Shown: positions 1 through 9,406 of the stretch, one piece after another
Layout of the letters: each line of letters starts with the position of its first letter
Numbering within the stretch: the first letter of the stretch is position 1
NCBI RefSeq assembly: GCF_009827435.1
Contig: NZ_WTYM01000033.1
Coordinates: forward strand, 186,001-250,000
Reading direction: 5' to 3'
Source: Croceibacterium salegens
Lineage (GTDB): Bacteria > Pseudomonadota > Alphaproteobacteria > Sphingomonadales > Sphingomonadaceae
Length of the DNA stretch: 64,000 bases
Notes under the pieces: model-generated
Database searches by the model: none
The model's input: the letters and a program-made list of their open reading frames with translations, nothing else
Told to the model about the DNA's origin: nothing
Translations under genes and position numbers: made by a program

Positions 1-283
1 TGTAACCACCCTCGCGATCGGCGTAACGCTCGGCGAGGACGTCGAACAGCTTCTTTTCCTGCGCGTCGTCCATGATCCGGGCGTGCGCGAGGCGACGATT
101 CGACAGGCCGCCGCGCTTGGCCAGCGTGACCAGCTTCTCGACGTAGGGGCGCAGTTCCTTCGCCTTGGGCGTGGTGGTCATGATCTGCTCGTGCTTGATC
201 AGCGCGGCAGCCATGTTGCGCAGCAGGGCGGCGCGGTGGCCCGACTTGCGCTGCAGCTTGCGGCCGGAAATGCCGTGTTTCAT
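1..283 (-). CDS. rplQ: 50S ribosomal protein L17 (partial, C-terminus cut by window edge)
   Basis: Structural protein of the large subunit near the peptide exit tunnel. The visible N-terminus begins [17 protein letters not shown], the typical L17 opening, followed by the conserved stretch around residues 25-50 ([12 protein letters not shown], then the [10 protein letters not shown] region). The ATG is the complement of 281-283. The reading frame stays open to base 1, so the C-terminus lies outside the window. It follows rpoA by 88 bases, the standard rpoA-rplQ end of the alpha operon. Identification is secure; only the length is unknown. Confidence 0.97.
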   Translation of the reverse strand, partial: MKHGISGRKLQRKSGHRAALLRNMAAALIKHEQIMTTTPKAKELRPYVEKLVTLAKRGGLSNRRLAHARIMDDAQEKKLFDVLAERYADREGGY

Positions 284-371
284 CTCAGATACTCCGTTCG
301 TAGGGGGCCCGTGTCAGGTAGCCCGATGCAGGCCGGAAGGAGGGGTCCGGCCCATGCCCCCGTGCGGCAAG

Positions 372-1427
372 TTAGCCCAGCAGTTCCTGCTCGAGCTTCT
401 TGGCCATCTCTTCGATGTTCTCCGGCGGCCAGCCGGGGATGTCCATGCCGAGGCGCAAGCCCATCGAGCTCAGGACTTCCTTGATCTCGTTGAGCGACTT
501 GCGGCCGAAGTTGGGCGTGCGGAGCATCTCGGCCTCGGTCTTCTGGACCAGGTCGCCGATGTAGATGATGTTGTCGTTCTTCAGGCAGTTGGCCGAACGC
601 ACCGACAGCTCCAGTTCGTCGACCTTCTTGAGGAGGTAACGGTTGAGCTGGTTGGCGTCGCTCTCTTCCGGCTGCGCCGCGACACCGATCATGGTGCCCT
701 GCGGCTGCGGAATGCCGTCCTCGAAGTGGACGAACAGCGTCAGCTGGTCCTGGAGGATCCGCGCGGCGTAGGCCACGGCGTCTTCCGGGGTCACGGTGCC
801 GTCGGTCTCGACCGTCAGGCTGAGCTTGTCGAAGTCGAGCTCCTGCCCGACGCGGGCGTTCTCGACCTTGTAGCTCACCTGGCGGACCGGCGAGTAGAGC
901 GAGTCGATCGGGATCAGGCCGATCGGAGCGTCGACCGGACGGTTCGACACGGCCGGGACGTAGCCCTTGCCGCTGTCCGCGGTCAGTTCCATGTTGAGCG
1001 TCGCGCCTTCGTCCAGGTGGCAGATCACCAGGTCGGGGTTGAGCACTTCGATATCGCCGGTCACGGCAATGTCGCCGGCCTTCACTTCGGCCGGGCCTGT
1101 GGCGGAAAGCTGCAGGCGCTTGGGGCCTTCGCCTTCCATCTTGAGCGCGACCTGCTTCACGTTGAGCACGATGTCGGTCACGTCCTCACGCACGCCGGCG
1201 AGCGACGAGAATTCGTGCAGGACGTTCTCGATCTTGATCGAGGTGATGGCTGCGCCCTGCAGCGAGGACAGCAGTACGCGGCGCAGCGCGTTGCCGAGCG
1301 TCAGGCCGTAGCCACGCTCGAGCGGCTCGGCGACGAAGGTGGCCTTGCGCTTCTTGTCGCCGCCTTCCTTGACCTCGAGCTGGTTGGGTTTCTTGAGTTC
1401 CTGCCAGTTCTTCATGTTGACGGACAT
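372..1427 (-). CDS. rpoA: DNA-directed RNA polymerase alpha subunit
   Basis: Assembly platform of RNA polymerase and contact for activators and UP elements. The 351-residue product has the normal family length. The N-terminal dimerisation/assembly domain (about 1-235) contains the conserved [17 protein letters not shown] segment (about residues 59-75). The C-terminal domain from about residue 265 carries [13 protein letters not shown] and the helix-hairpin [12 protein letters not shown], the residues used for DNA and activator contact. It lies between rpsK (103 bases upstream) and rplQ (88 bases downstream), as in other proteobacteria, and is probably cotranscribed with them. No anomaly is seen. 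Confidence 0.99.
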   Translation of the reverse strand: MSVNMKNWQELKKPNQLEVKEGGDKKRKATFVAEPLERGYGLTLGNALRRVLLSSLQGAAITSIKIENVLHEFSSLAGVREDVTDIVLNVKQVALKMEGEGPKRLQLSATGPAEVKAGDIAVTGDIEVLNPDLVICHLDEGATLNMELTADSGKGYVPAVSNRPVDAPIGLIPIDSLYSPVRQVSYKVENARVGQELDFDKLSLTVETDGTVTPEDAVAYAARILQDQLTLFVHFEDGIPQPQGTMIGVAAQPEESDANQLNRYLLKKVDELELSVRSANCLKNDNIIYIGDLVQKTEAEMLRTPNFGRKSLNEIKEVLSSMGLRLGMDIPGWPPENIEEMAKKLEQELLG

Positions 1428-1530
1428 GGACTTCCCCTAAAGGTGTTTGTCTTGTGGCATCGACCGCGGAGCACTTGTGTGCCGCCGCCGATGCGAATTT
1501 CTGTGCGGCTTGCGCCGCGGCAGGTTCGAA

Positions 1531-1920
1531 TCAGACGCGGCGGCGCTTGGACGGCCGGACGCCATTGTGCGGGATCGGCGTCACGTCACGGATCGACGTG
1601 ATCGTAAAGCCGACGGCCTGGAGGGCGCGCAGTGCGCTCTCACGGCCCGAGCCCGGGCCCTTGATCTCGATTTCAAGGGTGCGGACGCCGTGTTCGGCGG
1701 CCTTCTTGCCGGCGTCGTCCGCGGCCACCTGGGCGGCATACGGGGTCGACTTGCGGCTGCCCTTGAATCCCATCATGCCCGCGCTGGACCAGCTGATCGC
1801 ATTGCCCTGCGCATCGGTGATGGTGATCATGGTGTTATTGAAGCTGGCGTTCACGTGCGCGACGCCACTGGTGATGTTCTTGCGTTCCCGCCTGCGGAGG
1901 CGCTGAGGTTCACGAGCCAT
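1531..1920 (-). CDS. rpsK: 30S ribosomal protein S11
   Basis: Platform protein of the small subunit that contacts 16S rRNA near the mRNA exit (E-site) region. The 129-residue product has the expected length. It contains the diagnostic [18 protein letters not shown] and the central [14 protein letters not shown] segment, and ends in a basic tail ([10 protein letters not shown]). The start ATG gives [14 protein letters not shown]. It is 53 bases downstream of rpsM and 103 bases upstream of rpoA, the classical alpha-operon order. Nothing unusual. Confidence 0.99.
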   Translation of the reverse strand: MAREPQRLRRRERKNITSGVAHVNASFNNTMITITDAQGNAISWSSAGMMGFKGSRKSTPYAAQVAADDAGKKAAEHGVRTLEIEIKGPGSGRESALRALQAVGFTITSIRDVTPIPHNGVRPSKRRRV

Positions 1921-1973
1921 GGTTCGTATCCTGTCCTAATCTCTTCTCGAAGAAGCGCTGCCCGAGGCCGCGC

Positions 1974-2342
1974 TTACTTCTTCTTGCCGGCGATCGGCTT
2001 GGCCTTGCCCTTGCGGGTGCGCGCGTTGGTGTGCGTGCGCTGGCCACGGACCGGAAGGCCCTTGCGATGGCGCAGGCCGCGGTAGCAGGCGAGGTCCATC
2101 AGCCGCTTGATGTTCATCGCGGTGTCGCGACGGAGGTCGCCTTCCACGGTGTAATCGGCGTCGATCGTTTCACGGATTTGCAGCACTTCGGCGTCGGACA
2201 GGTCCTGCACGCGGCGGCTGTGATCGATGCCGAGCTTGTCGGCGATCTTCTTGGCCGTCGTCGGGCCGATTCCGTGGATATAGGTTAGCGCGACGATCAC
2301 GCGCTTATTGGTGGGGATATTGACCCCGGCAATACGAGCCAC
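1974..2342 (-). CDS. rpsM: 30S ribosomal protein S13
   Basis: Head protein of the small subunit that forms the intersubunit bridge to L5 and contacts P-site tRNA through its basic tail. The 122-residue product starts [15 protein letters not shown], has the helix-two-turn-helix motif ([11 protein letters not shown]) and the conserved [25 protein letters not shown] tail region. It is first of the alpha operon here. It is separated from the upstream adk/SRPBCC pair by 290 bases, a gap long enough to hold its own promoter, although I could not identify one with confidence. Confidence 0.99.
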   Translation of the reverse strand: MARIAGVNIPTNKRVIVALTYIHGIGPTTAKKIADKLGIDHSRRVQDLSDAEVLQIRETIDADYTVEGDLRRDTAMNIKRLMDLACYRGLRHRKGLPVRGQRTHTNARTRKGKAKPIAGKKK

Positions 2343-2632
2343 TTACTTCTCCATGCTCCACAGGGGATGGCCAAATGGCGCCCCTATCTCATCGCGTTTG
2401 CTTCGAAACACCGGATTGCCTGGACGGCAAAAAGCCCGGATGGGGCGCGCACATGGCTGCCGCCTGCCGGACTGGTCCCGATTTCTCGAATGTGGGGCGC
2501 TTAGGGCGATTCGCAAGGCCCGTCAACAGCAGAAAGGGCGCAAAGCACTTTGCTTCGCCCCGGCGATGATCGCAGCCCCAGCGATCGCTTGCCAGTCTAT
2601 AGCCTTAACCTTTGCATTGGTCAAAATCAGTC

Positions 2633-3154
2633 TCAGGGTTTGCCCGTAGCCAACCGATCAAATTGTTCCCCTATGACGCCTTCGACGACCGGCGCGAGAC
2701 CTTCGAGGGGAATGTCGGAAACACCGCTCACCTTGTAGGTCCAGACCAATTTGGTGCCCTCGCCTGCCGCTTCGAGCGTCACCGTGAGAACACCCAGCAA
2801 CGATTCCGACTGCAGCGGGCCGAGCGTCCCGGTCATGCGCAATCGCTGGCCGGGCGCGGCGTAGATGATCCGCATGTGCTCGACCGATCCGCCGTCTGGC
2901 AACGCTTCGCAAAAACATCCTCCCGCGCGCGGATCGAGCGAGAAGTTGGCCGCGTCGCCCGACCAACTGTGCTCGGCGCTCCACCAATCTGCGATGTGGA
3001 TCAACTTACGCCAGGCCTCGGCAGGAGGCACGCCGAGAGTCTCGGTGCGGGTTACGGCAAATCCGTCGGGAGAGGTCCGCAGAACCTCGGCGGCAGCAGG
3101 TTGGCAGGTCAGCGCGAGCACCCCTCCAAGGGCGAAACTCGCGATCCGGATCAT
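2633..3154 (-). CDS. Secreted SRPBCC/START-fold protein
   Basis: The product is a 173-residue protein with an N-terminal signal peptide (MIRIASFALGGVLALTCQPAAA, predicted cleavage after AAA). The body is SRPBCC-like: VTRTETLGVPPAEAWRKLIHIADWW near the start, a central strand series, then LGVLTVTLEAAGEGTKLVWTYKVSG and a final helix, the pattern of polyketide-cyclase/START hydrophobic-ligand proteins. The start was chosen because the ATG at 3154 overlaps the adk stop by 4 bases (ATGA), implying translational coupling, and because it gives a good signal peptide; longer in-frame starts run through adk. The ligand is unknown. Its position inside the spc/alpha ribosomal cluster is unusual. Confidence 0.85.
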   Translation of the reverse strand: MIRIASFALGGVLALTCQPAAAEVLRTSPDGFAVTRTETLGVPPAEAWRKLIHIADWWSAEHSWSGDAANFSLDPRAGGCFCEALPDGGSVEHMRIIYAAPGQRLRMTGTLGPLQSESLLGVLTVTLEAAGEGTKLVWTYKVSGVSDIPLEGLAPVVEGVIGEQFDRLATGKP

Positions 3155-3798
3155 CCCCGGAGGACCTGTTCGATTTCGTCGGTCACCGCATCCATCTCGG
3201 CCATGCCGTCGACACGAGTGACGATGCCCCGCGCCTCGTAGATCGGAAGGATCGGCGCGGTCTTGCCGCGATATTCGGCCATTCGCGTACGCACGGTTTC
3301 CTCGTTGTCGTCGGGACGACGCTTGAATTCGGTGCTTCCGCATTTGTCGCAAACGCCCTCGACCTGCGGGAGCTTGTACTTGTCGTGATAACCCTCGCCG
3401 CACTTGGCGCAGGTGAAGCGACCGGTGATGCGTTCGACCAGCGCGTCCTCGTCGACATCGAGTTCGATAACGTGGTCAAGCTTGCGGCCGTGCTGGTCGA
3501 GGATTGTATCAAGCTGCTCGGCCTGAGCTGCTGTGCGCGGATAGCCGTCGAAAATCGCGCCGACGTGGTCGCCCATCGCGGTCAGTTCGGCATCGATCAA
3601 TTTGCTGACGATCGCGTCGCTGACGAATTCGCCGCGTTCCATGATTGCCTTGGCTTCGAGGCCGACCGGCGTCTCTGCCTTGACCGCGGCGCGCAGCATG
3701 TCGCCGGTCGAGAGCTGGCGCATGCCGTGATGCTCGACCAGGCGCGCGGCCTGTGTGCCCTTGCCCGCACCGGGCGGTCCGAGGAGGATGATATTCAA
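3151..3798 (-). CDS. adk: Adenylate kinase
   Basis: Catalyses ATP + AMP to 2 ADP in the cytosol. The 215-residue product starts MNIILLGPPGAGKGTQA, a complete P-loop. The AMP-binding segment (STGDMLRAAV, about residues 31-40) and the GYPRTAAQAEQ motif (about 85-95) are present. The LID domain contains a four-cysteine zinc knuckle (CAKC near residue 129 and CDKC about 20 residues later), so this is the long, zinc-LID form. Adk follows secY by 26 bases, the common secY-adk pairing in the spc operon, and overlaps the downstream SRPBCC gene by 4 bases. Confidence 0.98.
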   Translation of the reverse strand: MNIILLGPPGAGKGTQAARLVEHHGMRQLSTGDMLRAAVKAETPVGLEAKAIMERGEFVSDAIVSKLIDAELTAMGDHVGAIFDGYPRTAAQAEQLDTILDQHGRKLDHVIELDVDEDALVERITGRFTCAKCGEGYHDKYKLPQVEGVCDKCGSTEFKRRPDDNEETVRTRMAEYRGKTAPILPIYEARGIVTRVDGMAEMDAVTDEIEQVLRG

Positions 3799-3824
3799 AC
3801 GCCTGCCCCCATTTGCGCTGCGCT

Positions 3825-5189
3825 TTAGCGCAGTCGGCCCTTGAGCTTTGCCTTCTTGATAAGGTCACCGTACTGGTGAGCCAACAGGTGCGACTGGATC
3901 TGGCTAATCGTGTCCACCGTAACGTTGACCACGATCAGCAGGCTCGTGCCGCCGAGGAACAGCTGGACGCCGGTTTCCTTGACCAGGAGTTCGGGCGTGA
4001 CGCAGACCAGAGTCAGGTACAGCGCGCCGATCACCGTGATCCGGTCGAGCACGTAGTCGAGGTATTTCTCGGTGTTCTTGCCCGGACGGATGCCGGGAAT
4101 GAAGCCGCCGTTCTTCTTCAGGTTCTCCGCCGTCTCCTCGGGGTTGAACACCACCGAAGTGTAGAAGAAGCAGAAGAAGATGATGCCCAGCGCATAGAGC
4201 GCCATGTACAACGGCTGGCCGCGTCCGAGGTACTGATTGAGTGTCTGCACGATATTGTAGAACATCGAATCTGTGTTCATCGAACTGCCGGCAAACTGGG
4301 TAATCGTCAGCGGCAGCACGAGCAGCGAGCTGGCGAAGATCGGCGGGATGACCCCCGCGGTGTTGAGTTTCAGCGGCAGGTGACTGCGATCGGCCTGCAT
4401 CATGCCCTTGGCGCTGGCGCGCTTGGGATACTGGATCAGCAGGCGGCGCTGGGCGCGCTCGACGAAGCAGATGAAGATCACGAGCCCGACGATCACGGCG
4501 ATGATCGCGACGATCGCGAACATGCTGACCGAGCCGGTGCGGCCGCCTTCGAACAGATTGGCGGCGAAGGTCGGGAACTGGGCGACGATGCCCGCCATGA
4601 TGATCAGCGAAACACCGTTGCCGATGCCACGGCTGGTAATCTGCTCACCCAGCCAGAGCAGGAACATGGTCCCGCCAATTAGGTTGATGACGGCAGTAAT
4701 CTTAAACAGCATGCCCGGGTTGATGACCGCCTGCAGACCGCTCGATGCGCCGTAGGCCTCGAGACCGGTAGCAAGGAACCAGCCCTGGACCGCGCACAGC
4801 AGCACCGCGCCGTAACGGGTGTACTGGTTGAGCTTCTTCCGCCCCGCCTCGCCTTCCTTCTTCAGCGCCATCAGCGAAGGATGGAGCGCGGCGGCGAGCT
4901 GCACGACGATGGAACTGGTGATATAGGGCATCACGCCGAGAGCGATCAGGCTCATGCGTTCCAGCGAACCGCCCGAGAACGTGTTGAACAGGTCGAGGAT
5001 GCCGCCGCGGGTCTGGTCGTATAGGGTTTCCAGCACCAGCGGGTTGACGCCCGGAAGCGGCACGAAGCTGAGGAAGCGGAATACGACGAGCGCACCGACG
5101 GTAAACCAGATGCGCTGCTTGAGCTCGGTCGCCTTGCCGAAGTTGGCGAGGCTGAGATTGCTGGCGAGATTGTCGGCGCGTGATGCCAT
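3825..5189 (-). CDS. secY: Protein translocase subunit SecY
   Basis: Channel-forming subunit of the SecYEG translocon in the inner membrane. The 454-residue product shows about ten hydrophobic segments. It has the N-terminal KATELKQRIWFTVGALVVFRF, the plug-region FNTFSGGSLERMSLIALGVMPYI, and the C-terminal cytosolic loop with NPEETAENLKKNGGFIPGIRPG, all strong SecY markers. It lies between rplO and adk as in most bacterial spc operons. A GC-rich 9-bp hairpin sits in the 115-base gap upstream of the gene. Family length is normal. Confidence 0.99.
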   Translation of the reverse strand: MASRADNLASNLSLANFGKATELKQRIWFTVGALVVFRFLSFVPLPGVNPLVLETLYDQTRGGILDLFNTFSGGSLERMSLIALGVMPYITSSIVVQLAAALHPSLMALKKEGEAGRKKLNQYTRYGAVLLCAVQGWFLATGLEAYGASSGLQAVINPGMLFKITAVINLIGGTMFLLWLGEQITSRGIGNGVSLIIMAGIVAQFPTFAANLFEGGRTGSVSMFAIVAIIAVIVGLVIFICFVERAQRRLLIQYPKRASAKGMMQADRSHLPLKLNTAGVIPPIFASSLLVLPLTITQFAGSSMNTDSMFYNIVQTLNQYLGRGQPLYMALYALGIIFFCFFYTSVVFNPEETAENLKKNGGFIPGIRPGKNTEKYLDYVLDRITVIGALYLTLVCVTPELLVKETGVQLFLGGTSLLIVVNVTVDTISQIQSHLLAHQYGDLIKKAKLKGRLR

Positions 5190-5262
5190 CGTCTTGCAAA
5201 TGCCTTAACTGAAGGCGCCGGATCTGCCCCGGCGAGGACCCTGTGAACGGCCCATATAGGAT

Positions 5263-5290
5263 GCGGGCGGGATCATGTAACCCCGCCCGC
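5263..5290 (-). other. GC-rich hairpin between rplO and secY
   Basis: A 9-bp perfect inverted repeat, GCGGGCGGG at 5263-5271 and CCCGCCCGC at 5282-5290, with a 10-base loop. On the transcribed (minus) strand no T-run follows, so it is not a canonical terminator. It could limit read-through, protect the rplO 3' end, or act as a leader structure for secY. Function is inference only. Confidence 0.55.
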
Positions 5291-5304
5291 TCCGATAGTA
5301 CCGA

Positions 5305-5826
5305 TTACTTCTTGGCTGCCTTGTTGGCTTCGCGGCGAGCGGTCTTCTTTTCGTGCTCGCTTACCTTCGGGGCAGCGACCTCGACGGTGCCACCGGCCTT
5401 CTCGACCGCAGCGATCGCGCCCTTGCTGGCGCCGTCGACCTTGAAGGTCACCTTGGTGGTCAGCTCACCCTTGCCGAGGAGACGGACGCCGTCCTTGCCG
5501 CCACGCGCCAGGCCGGCGGCCTTGAGCGCTTCGTGGTCGATCGGCTTCTTGGCGTCGAGCTTCTTGGCGTCGATGAACTTCTGGACCATGCCGATGTTCA
5601 CCTCGGCAAAGTCCTTCCCGAACGGGTTGTTGAAGCCACGCTTCGGCAGGCGCATGTGGAGCGGCATTTGGCCGCCCTCGAAGCCCTTGATGGCCACGCC
5701 CGAACGGCTCTTCTGGCCCTTCTGGCCGCGGCCGCCGGTCTTGCCCTTGCCCGAGCCGATACCACGGCCGACACGCATGCGCCCCTTGCGGGCGCCTTCG
5801 TTGTCACGGAGATCGTTAAGTTTCAT
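5305..5826 (-). CDS. rplO: 50S ribosomal protein L15
   Basis: Late-assembly protein of the large subunit. The 173-residue product starts [30 protein letters not shown], with the glycine/arginine-rich N-terminal extension that threads into 23S rRNA. It then has the conserved [20 protein letters not shown] segment. The ATG at 5826 was chosen over an upstream in-frame start because it matches the universal L15 N-terminus. The C-terminus has an extra Lys/Ala-rich tail ([15 protein letters not shown]). It follows rpmD by 70 bases. Confidence 0.98.
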   Translation of the reverse strand: MKLNDLRDNEGARKGRMRVGRGIGSGKGKTGGRGQKGQKSRSGVAIKGFEGGQMPLHMRLPKRGFNNPFGKDFAEVNIGMVQKFIDAKKLDAKKPIDHEALKAAGLARGGKDGVRLLGKGELTTKVTFKVDGASKGAIAAVEKAGGTVEVAAPKVSEHEKKTARREANKAAKK

Positions 5827-5896
5827 AGTGTGCACTCGCTTTCGCTTTTGTCGCGCTGATAGGGTGTGCCCGGCACACAGGCCGGGCACTGGATGA

Positions 5897-6082
5897 TCAG
5901 TCGACCACCTGGACGAGATGCGGGACCTTGGCGATCGCGCCGCGCACCTCTGGGGTGTCCTGGCGTTCGACGACCTTGTGCATCTTGTTCAGCCCCAGAC
6001 CGATGAGGATCTGGCGCTGGTGCTCCGGGCGGCGGATCGGCGAACCGATCTGCTTGATCTTGATGGTCTTCTTGTCGGCCAT
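5897..6082 (-). CDS. rpmD: 50S ribosomal protein L30
   Basis: Small large-subunit protein of 61 residues, starting [26 protein letters not shown], with the characteristic [21 protein letters not shown] core. Two in-frame ATGs lie close together (6088 and 6082). The second is preferred because the GGAG Shine-Dalgarno sequence lies 8 bases before it but only 2 before the first. The upstream rpsE stop sits between the ribosome-binding site and the start, so translation is probably coupled to rpsE. Its place between rpsE and rplO is the conserved spc order. Confidence 0.96.
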   Translation of the reverse strand: MADKKTIKIKQIGSPIRRPEHQRQILIGLGLNKMHKVVERQDTPEVRGAIAKVPHLVQVVD

Positions 6083-6087
6083 CGTCA

Positions 6088-6894
6088 TTACTCCGCGATA
6101 GCGGCGGCGTCGGCTTCAGCCTCGGCCTCCGAAGCGCCACCACGGCCAAGCAGGTCGACGACCTTCTTGCCGCGACGCTGCGCGACCGACTTCGGCGAAG
6201 TCTGGTCCTGCAGCGCCTCGAAGGTGGCGCGGATCATGTTGTAGGGGTTCGAGGTGCCGATCGACTTGGTGACCACGTCGTGGACGCCAAGGCTTTCGAA
6301 CACAGCGCGCATCGGGCCGCCGGCGATGATGCCGGTACCCGCCGGAGCCGTACGAACGTTGACCTTGCCGGCACCGAAACGGCCCTTGCCGTCGTGATGC
6401 AGCGTGCGGCCTTCCTTGAGTGGCACGCGGATCATCTTCTTCTTGGCCGAAGCGGTCGCCTTGTTGATGGCTTCCGGCACTTCGCGAGCCTTGCCGTGGC
6501 CGAAGCCGACGCGGCCCTTGCCGTCACCGACCACGACCAGCGCAGCAAAGCCGAAGCGCTTGCCGCCCTTCACGGTCTTCGAGACGCGGTTGATGTGGAC
6601 CAGCTTCTCGATCAGCTCTTCGCCGCTGTCTTCGTCACCGCGGTTGCGACGATCTTCGCGCCCACGGCCACGGCCGCCGCGCTCTCCGCGCTCGCCTCGA
6701 TCGTTGCGACCACCACGGCCACCACGGCCGCCACGGCCTTCGCGCTGCGGGGCCCCGTCGGCAGCCGGAGCTTCCTCGGTCGCTACTTCAGCAGCCGGAG
6801 CCTCTTCGGCAGCGGCTTCCACAGCCGGAGCTGCTTCCACCACGGCCTCTTCGACCTTGGCTTCGGTCTCTTCGGTTGTTTTCTTGTCAGCCAT
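6088..6894 (-). CDS. rpsE: 30S ribosomal protein S5 with long low-complexity N-terminal extension
   Basis: S5 shapes the mRNA entry channel and affects decoding fidelity. The core (about residues 93-268) is a normal S5: [24 protein letters not shown], the [15 protein letters not shown] segment, and the C-terminal [18 protein letters not shown]. Residues 1-92 are an added region: first an Ala/Glu-rich acidic stretch (about 1-50), then an Arg/Gly-rich RGG-type stretch (about 51-88). The total of 268 residues compares with about 165-200 usual for the family. The gene lies 2 bases after rplR. The extension is translated in frame from a normal ATG ([10 protein letters not shown]); its role is unknown. 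Confidence 0.98.
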   Translation of the reverse strand: MADKKTTEETEAKVEEAVVEAAPAVEAAAEEAPAAEVATEEAPAADGAPQREGRGGRGGRGGRNDRGERGERGGRGRGREDRRNRGDEDSGEELIEKLVHINRVSKTVKGGKRFGFAALVVVGDGKGRVGFGHGKAREVPEAINKATASAKKKMIRVPLKEGRTLHHDGKGRFGAGKVNVRTAPAGTGIIAGGPMRAVFESLGVHDVVTKSIGTSNPYNMIRATFEALQDQTSPKSVAQRRGKKVVDLLGRGGASEAEAEADAAAIAE

Positions 6895-6896
6895 CG

Positions 6897-7241
6897 TCAG
6901 AACTCCAGCCCGCCTTCGCGGGCGGCATCGGCCAGCGCCTTGACGCGGCCATGGAACAGGTAGCCGCCGCGATCGAACACGACGGTGGTGACGCCGGCCT
7001 TTTTGGCCGCCGCGGCGATGTCCTTGCCCACCTGGCTGGCAGCACCGATGTTGGCGCCCGAAACCTTGCCGCCCAGCGTGCTCGCTGCGGCGACGGTCCG
7101 GCCGTCCTTGTCGTCGATGATCTGCGCGTAGATGTGCTTGCCGGTGCGGTGCACCGACAGGCGCGGCTTACCGCCAGCGCGGCTCTTGAGCGCGGTCCGC
7201 ACTCGGCGGCGGCGGCGTTCGAAAAGGGAAAGCTTGGCCAT
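6897..7241 (-). CDS. rplR: 50S ribosomal protein L18
   Basis: Binds 5S rRNA in the central protuberance with L5 and L25. The 114-residue product starts [21 protein letters not shown] and contains the conserved [19 protein letters not shown] and the C-terminal [25 protein letters not shown] signature. The start at 7241 matches family N-termini and lies just 1 base after the rplF stop. Longer in-frame starts would intrude into rplF. Standard spc-operon position between rplF and rpsE. Confidence 0.98.
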   Translation of the reverse strand: MAKLSLFERRRRRVRTALKSRAGGKPRLSVHRTGKHIYAQIIDDKDGRTVAAASTLGGKVSGANIGAASQVGKDIAAAAKKAGVTTVVFDRGGYLFHGRVKALADAAREGGLEF

Positions 7242-7242
7242 C

Positions 7243-7776
7243 TTACTTCTTCTTCCCTTCCTTGCGGAAGATGTACTCGCCACGGTACTTGATGCCCTTG
7301 CCCTTGTAGGGCTCCGGCTTGCGCCAGCGGCGAATTTCGGCGGCGAACTGGCCGACCGCCTGCTTGTCGATACCGCTGATCTCGACCGTGGTCTGGTCGG
7401 GGGTCTTGACTTCGAGGCCTTCGGGCACGTCGAGGTTGACGTCGTGGCTGTAGCCGAGCTGCAGCTTCAGGGTCTTGCCCTGGGCCTGCGCACGGTAGCC
7501 GACGCCGGTGATCTCGAGAACTTTGGTGAAGCCCGCGGTCACACCCTCAACCAGGTTCGACACCAGCGTGCGCTGCATGCCCCAGTGGTTGCGCGCGGCG
7601 CGCGTGTCGTTGGCCGGCTTGACCGAGATCTCGCCTTCCTCGACCTTGTAGTCAATCAGGTCCGACAGGCCGAGAGTGAGGGTGCCCTTGGGTCCCTTCA
7701 CCGACAGCGTGTCGCCCTCGATATTGGCGGTGACGCCACTCGGGATCGTCACCGGCTTCTTGCCGATGCGGCTCAT
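7243..7776 (-). CDS. rplF: 50S ribosomal protein L6
   Basis: Large-subunit protein near the factor-binding (GTPase-associated) centre, with two tandem RNA-binding domains. The 177-residue product starts [15 protein letters not shown] and has the family signature near the C-terminus ([18 protein letters not shown]). It ends in a Lys-rich tail. It overlaps the rpsH stop by a single base, so the two are probably translationally coupled. Length and sequence are ordinary. Confidence 0.99.
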   Translation of the reverse strand: MSRIGKKPVTIPSGVTANIEGDTLSVKGPKGTLTLGLSDLIDYKVEEGEISVKPANDTRAARNHWGMQRTLVSNLVEGVTAGFTKVLEITGVGYRAQAQGKTLKLQLGYSHDVNLDVPEGLEVKTPDQTTVEISGIDKQAVGQFAAEIRRWRKPEPYKGKGIKYRGEYIFRKEGKKK

Positions 7777-8171
7777 CAGAACACCTCCGCCAGCACTTCG
7801 CCGCCGACGTTCTGGGTGCGCGCTTCGTTGTCCGAAAGCACGCCCTTCGGCGTCGAGACGATGGTGATGCCGAGACCGTTGCGGACATTCGGCAGTTCCT
7901 TGGAACCCGAATATACGCGGCGGCCAGGCTTGGAGATACGGGCCACGTGCTTGATCGCGGGCTCGCCTTCGAAATACTTCAGTTCGATCCGCAGCGCCTT
8001 GTGCTTGCCGGTCGAGTCCTCGGAATAGCCACGGATGTAGCCTTCGCGCTGGAGCACTTCCAAAACGTTCGCGCGCAGCTTGGACGCCGGCGAAAGGACG
8101 GAGTCCTTCTTCGCCTGCTGGCCGTTGCGGATGCGGGTGAGCATGTCACCCAAGGGATCGGTCATAGCCAT
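7776..8171 (-). CDS. rpsH: 30S ribosomal protein S8
   Basis: Primary 16S-binding protein of the central domain and, in enterobacteria, translational repressor of the spc operon. The 131-residue product starts [22 protein letters not shown] and has the C-terminal signature [29 protein letters not shown] sequence 7 bases upstream supports the ATG at 8171. It overlaps rplF by 1 base and follows rpsN by 10 bases. S8-type autoregulation is plausible here but no target helix was identified. Confidence 0.99.
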   Translation of the reverse strand: MAMTDPLGDMLTRIRNGQQAKKDSVLSPASKLRANVLEVLQREGYIRGYSEDSTGKHKALRIELKYFEGEPAIKHVARISKPGRRVYSGSKELPNVRNGLGITIVSTPKGVLSDNEARTQNVGGEVLAEVF

Positions 8172-8181
8172 CTTGTGATCC

Positions 8182-8487
8182 TCACCAGCTCGACTTGGTC
8201 ACGCCCGGGATCAGGCCCTTGTTGGCCTTGTCGCGGAGCTCGATCCGGCACAGGCCGAACTTGCGGTAGTAGCCGCGCGGGCGGCCGGTGGTGGTGCAGC
8301 GGTTGCGAATGCGCGTCGGGTTACCGTTGCGCGGCAGCTCCGCCATCTTGAGGCGCGCCATCAAACGCTCGGTCTCGTCGACCGACTTGTCGTCCGCGAT
8401 AGCCTTCAGCTTCGCGTACTTGGCCGCATACTTCTTGACGAGCTTCTTGCGCCGCTCGTTCTTGTTGATGGAACTCAGTTTCGCCAT
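8182..8487 (-). CDS. rpsN: 30S ribosomal protein S14 (zinc-independent form)
   Basis: Head protein of the small subunit. The 101-residue product starts [20 protein letters not shown] and contains the signature [26 protein letters not shown]. It lacks the paired CxxC motifs of the short zinc-ribbon S14 and has the longer length typical of the zinc-independent C-minus form found in proteobacteria. It sits between rplE and rpsH as expected. Confidence 0.98.
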   Translation of the reverse strand: MAKLSSINKNERRKKLVKKYAAKYAKLKAIADDKSVDETERLMARLKMAELPRNGNPTRIRNRCTTTGRPRGYYRKFGLCRIELRDKANKGLIPGVTKSSW

Positions 8488-8511
8488 GGACTTAAGCTCT
8501 CCTGAAGCGGC

Positions 8512-9093
8512 TTACGCCGCCTCCTTCTCTTCGGCCTGCTCGGCCGGGAACGGGAAACCGAAAAGACGCAGCAGTTCACGCGCCTCTTCGTCGGTCTTGG
8601 CAGTGGTCGTGACGATCACATCCATGCCGCGGACCTTTTCGATACGGTCGTAGCTGATCTCGGGGAACACGATCTGTTCCTTGAGACCCATCGCATAGTT
8701 GCCGCGGCCGTCGAACGACCGCGGGTTAAGACCGCGGAAGTCGCGGATGCGAGGCATCGCGATGGTGACGAGGCGGTCGAGGAACTCGTACATGCGCTCG
8801 CGACGCAAGGTCACCTTGCAGCCGATCGGCATGCCTTCACGCAGCTTGAACTGCGCGATCGACTTCTTCGCCTTGGTGATGACCGGCTTCTGACCGGCAA
8901 TCAGTTCCATTTCCTCGGCAGCGGTCTGGACCTTCTTCTTATCCTGGCTCGCCTCACCCACGCCCATGTTGAGCGTGATCTTCTCGAGCCGGGGCACTTC
9001 GAGGCGATTGGTGTAACCGAACTTCTCGGTCATCGCCTTGACGATGCGGTCCTCGTACTGCTGCTTGAGGCGCGGGGTGTACTTATCAGCCAT
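8512..9093 (-). CDS. rplE: 50S ribosomal protein L5
   Basis: Binds 5S rRNA and forms an intersubunit bridge to S13. The 193-residue product contains the family signature [18 protein letters not shown] and the later [20 protein letters not shown] segment. It is slightly longer than the usual 178-180 residues because of a Glu/Ala-rich C-terminal tail ([11 protein letters not shown]). The gene overlaps the rplX stop by 8 bases, which implies coupled translation. Confidence 0.99.
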   Translation of the reverse strand: MADKYTPRLKQQYEDRIVKAMTEKFGYTNRLEVPRLEKITLNMGVGEASQDKKKVQTAAEEMELIAGQKPVITKAKKSIAQFKLREGMPIGCKVTLRRERMYEFLDRLVTIAMPRIRDFRGLNPRSFDGRGNYAMGLKEQIVFPEISYDRIEKVRGMDVIVTTTAKTDEEARELLRLFGFPFPAEQAEEKEAA

Positions 9094-9406
9094 CGATGGT
9101 CTCCCCGGACTTCACGGCAACGCGCACCTTCTTGCCGTCCTTCTCTTCGAAGCGGACGCGGGTAGGCTTGCCGTCCTTCGGGTCGGCAACGGCGACCTTG
9201 CTGATCGCCATGGGAGCGGGCGAACGGTCGATGCCGCCCTGCGGATTGGTCTGCGTCGGCTTGCGGTGGCGCGCCGCGACGTTGATCCCGTCGACAACGA
9301 CCTTGCCTTCCTTGGGCATGACCTTGGTGACAGTGCCGGTGCGGCCCTTGTCCTTGCCGGACAGGACGACGACGGAGTCACCCTTCTTGATCTTCGCGGC
9401 GGCCAT
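9086..9406 (-). CDS. rplX: 50S ribosomal protein L24
   Basis: Assembly initiator of the large subunit with a KOW motif. The 106-residue product starts [26 protein letters not shown], a textbook KOW segment, followed by [23 protein letters not shown] lies directly upstream of the ATG, but the ATG at 9406 is preferred because a GGAGG sequence lies 7 bases before it. The start overlaps the rplN stop by one base (TGATG). The C-terminal half is acidic/basic mixed and ordinary. Confidence 0.97.
   Translation of the reverse strand: MAAAKIKKGDSVVVLSGKDKGRTGTVTKVMPKEGKVVVDGINVAARHRKPTQTNPQGGIDRSPAPMAISKVAVADPKDGKPTRVRFEEKDGKKVRVAVKSGETIDG

Noticed and set aside
165-1601. Long plus-strand open frame opposite rpoA and rpsK
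   Set aside because: It mirrors conserved minus-strand genes, has the Arg/Val/Leu-rich composition of a GC-rich antisense frame, no ribosome-binding site and no recognisable domain.
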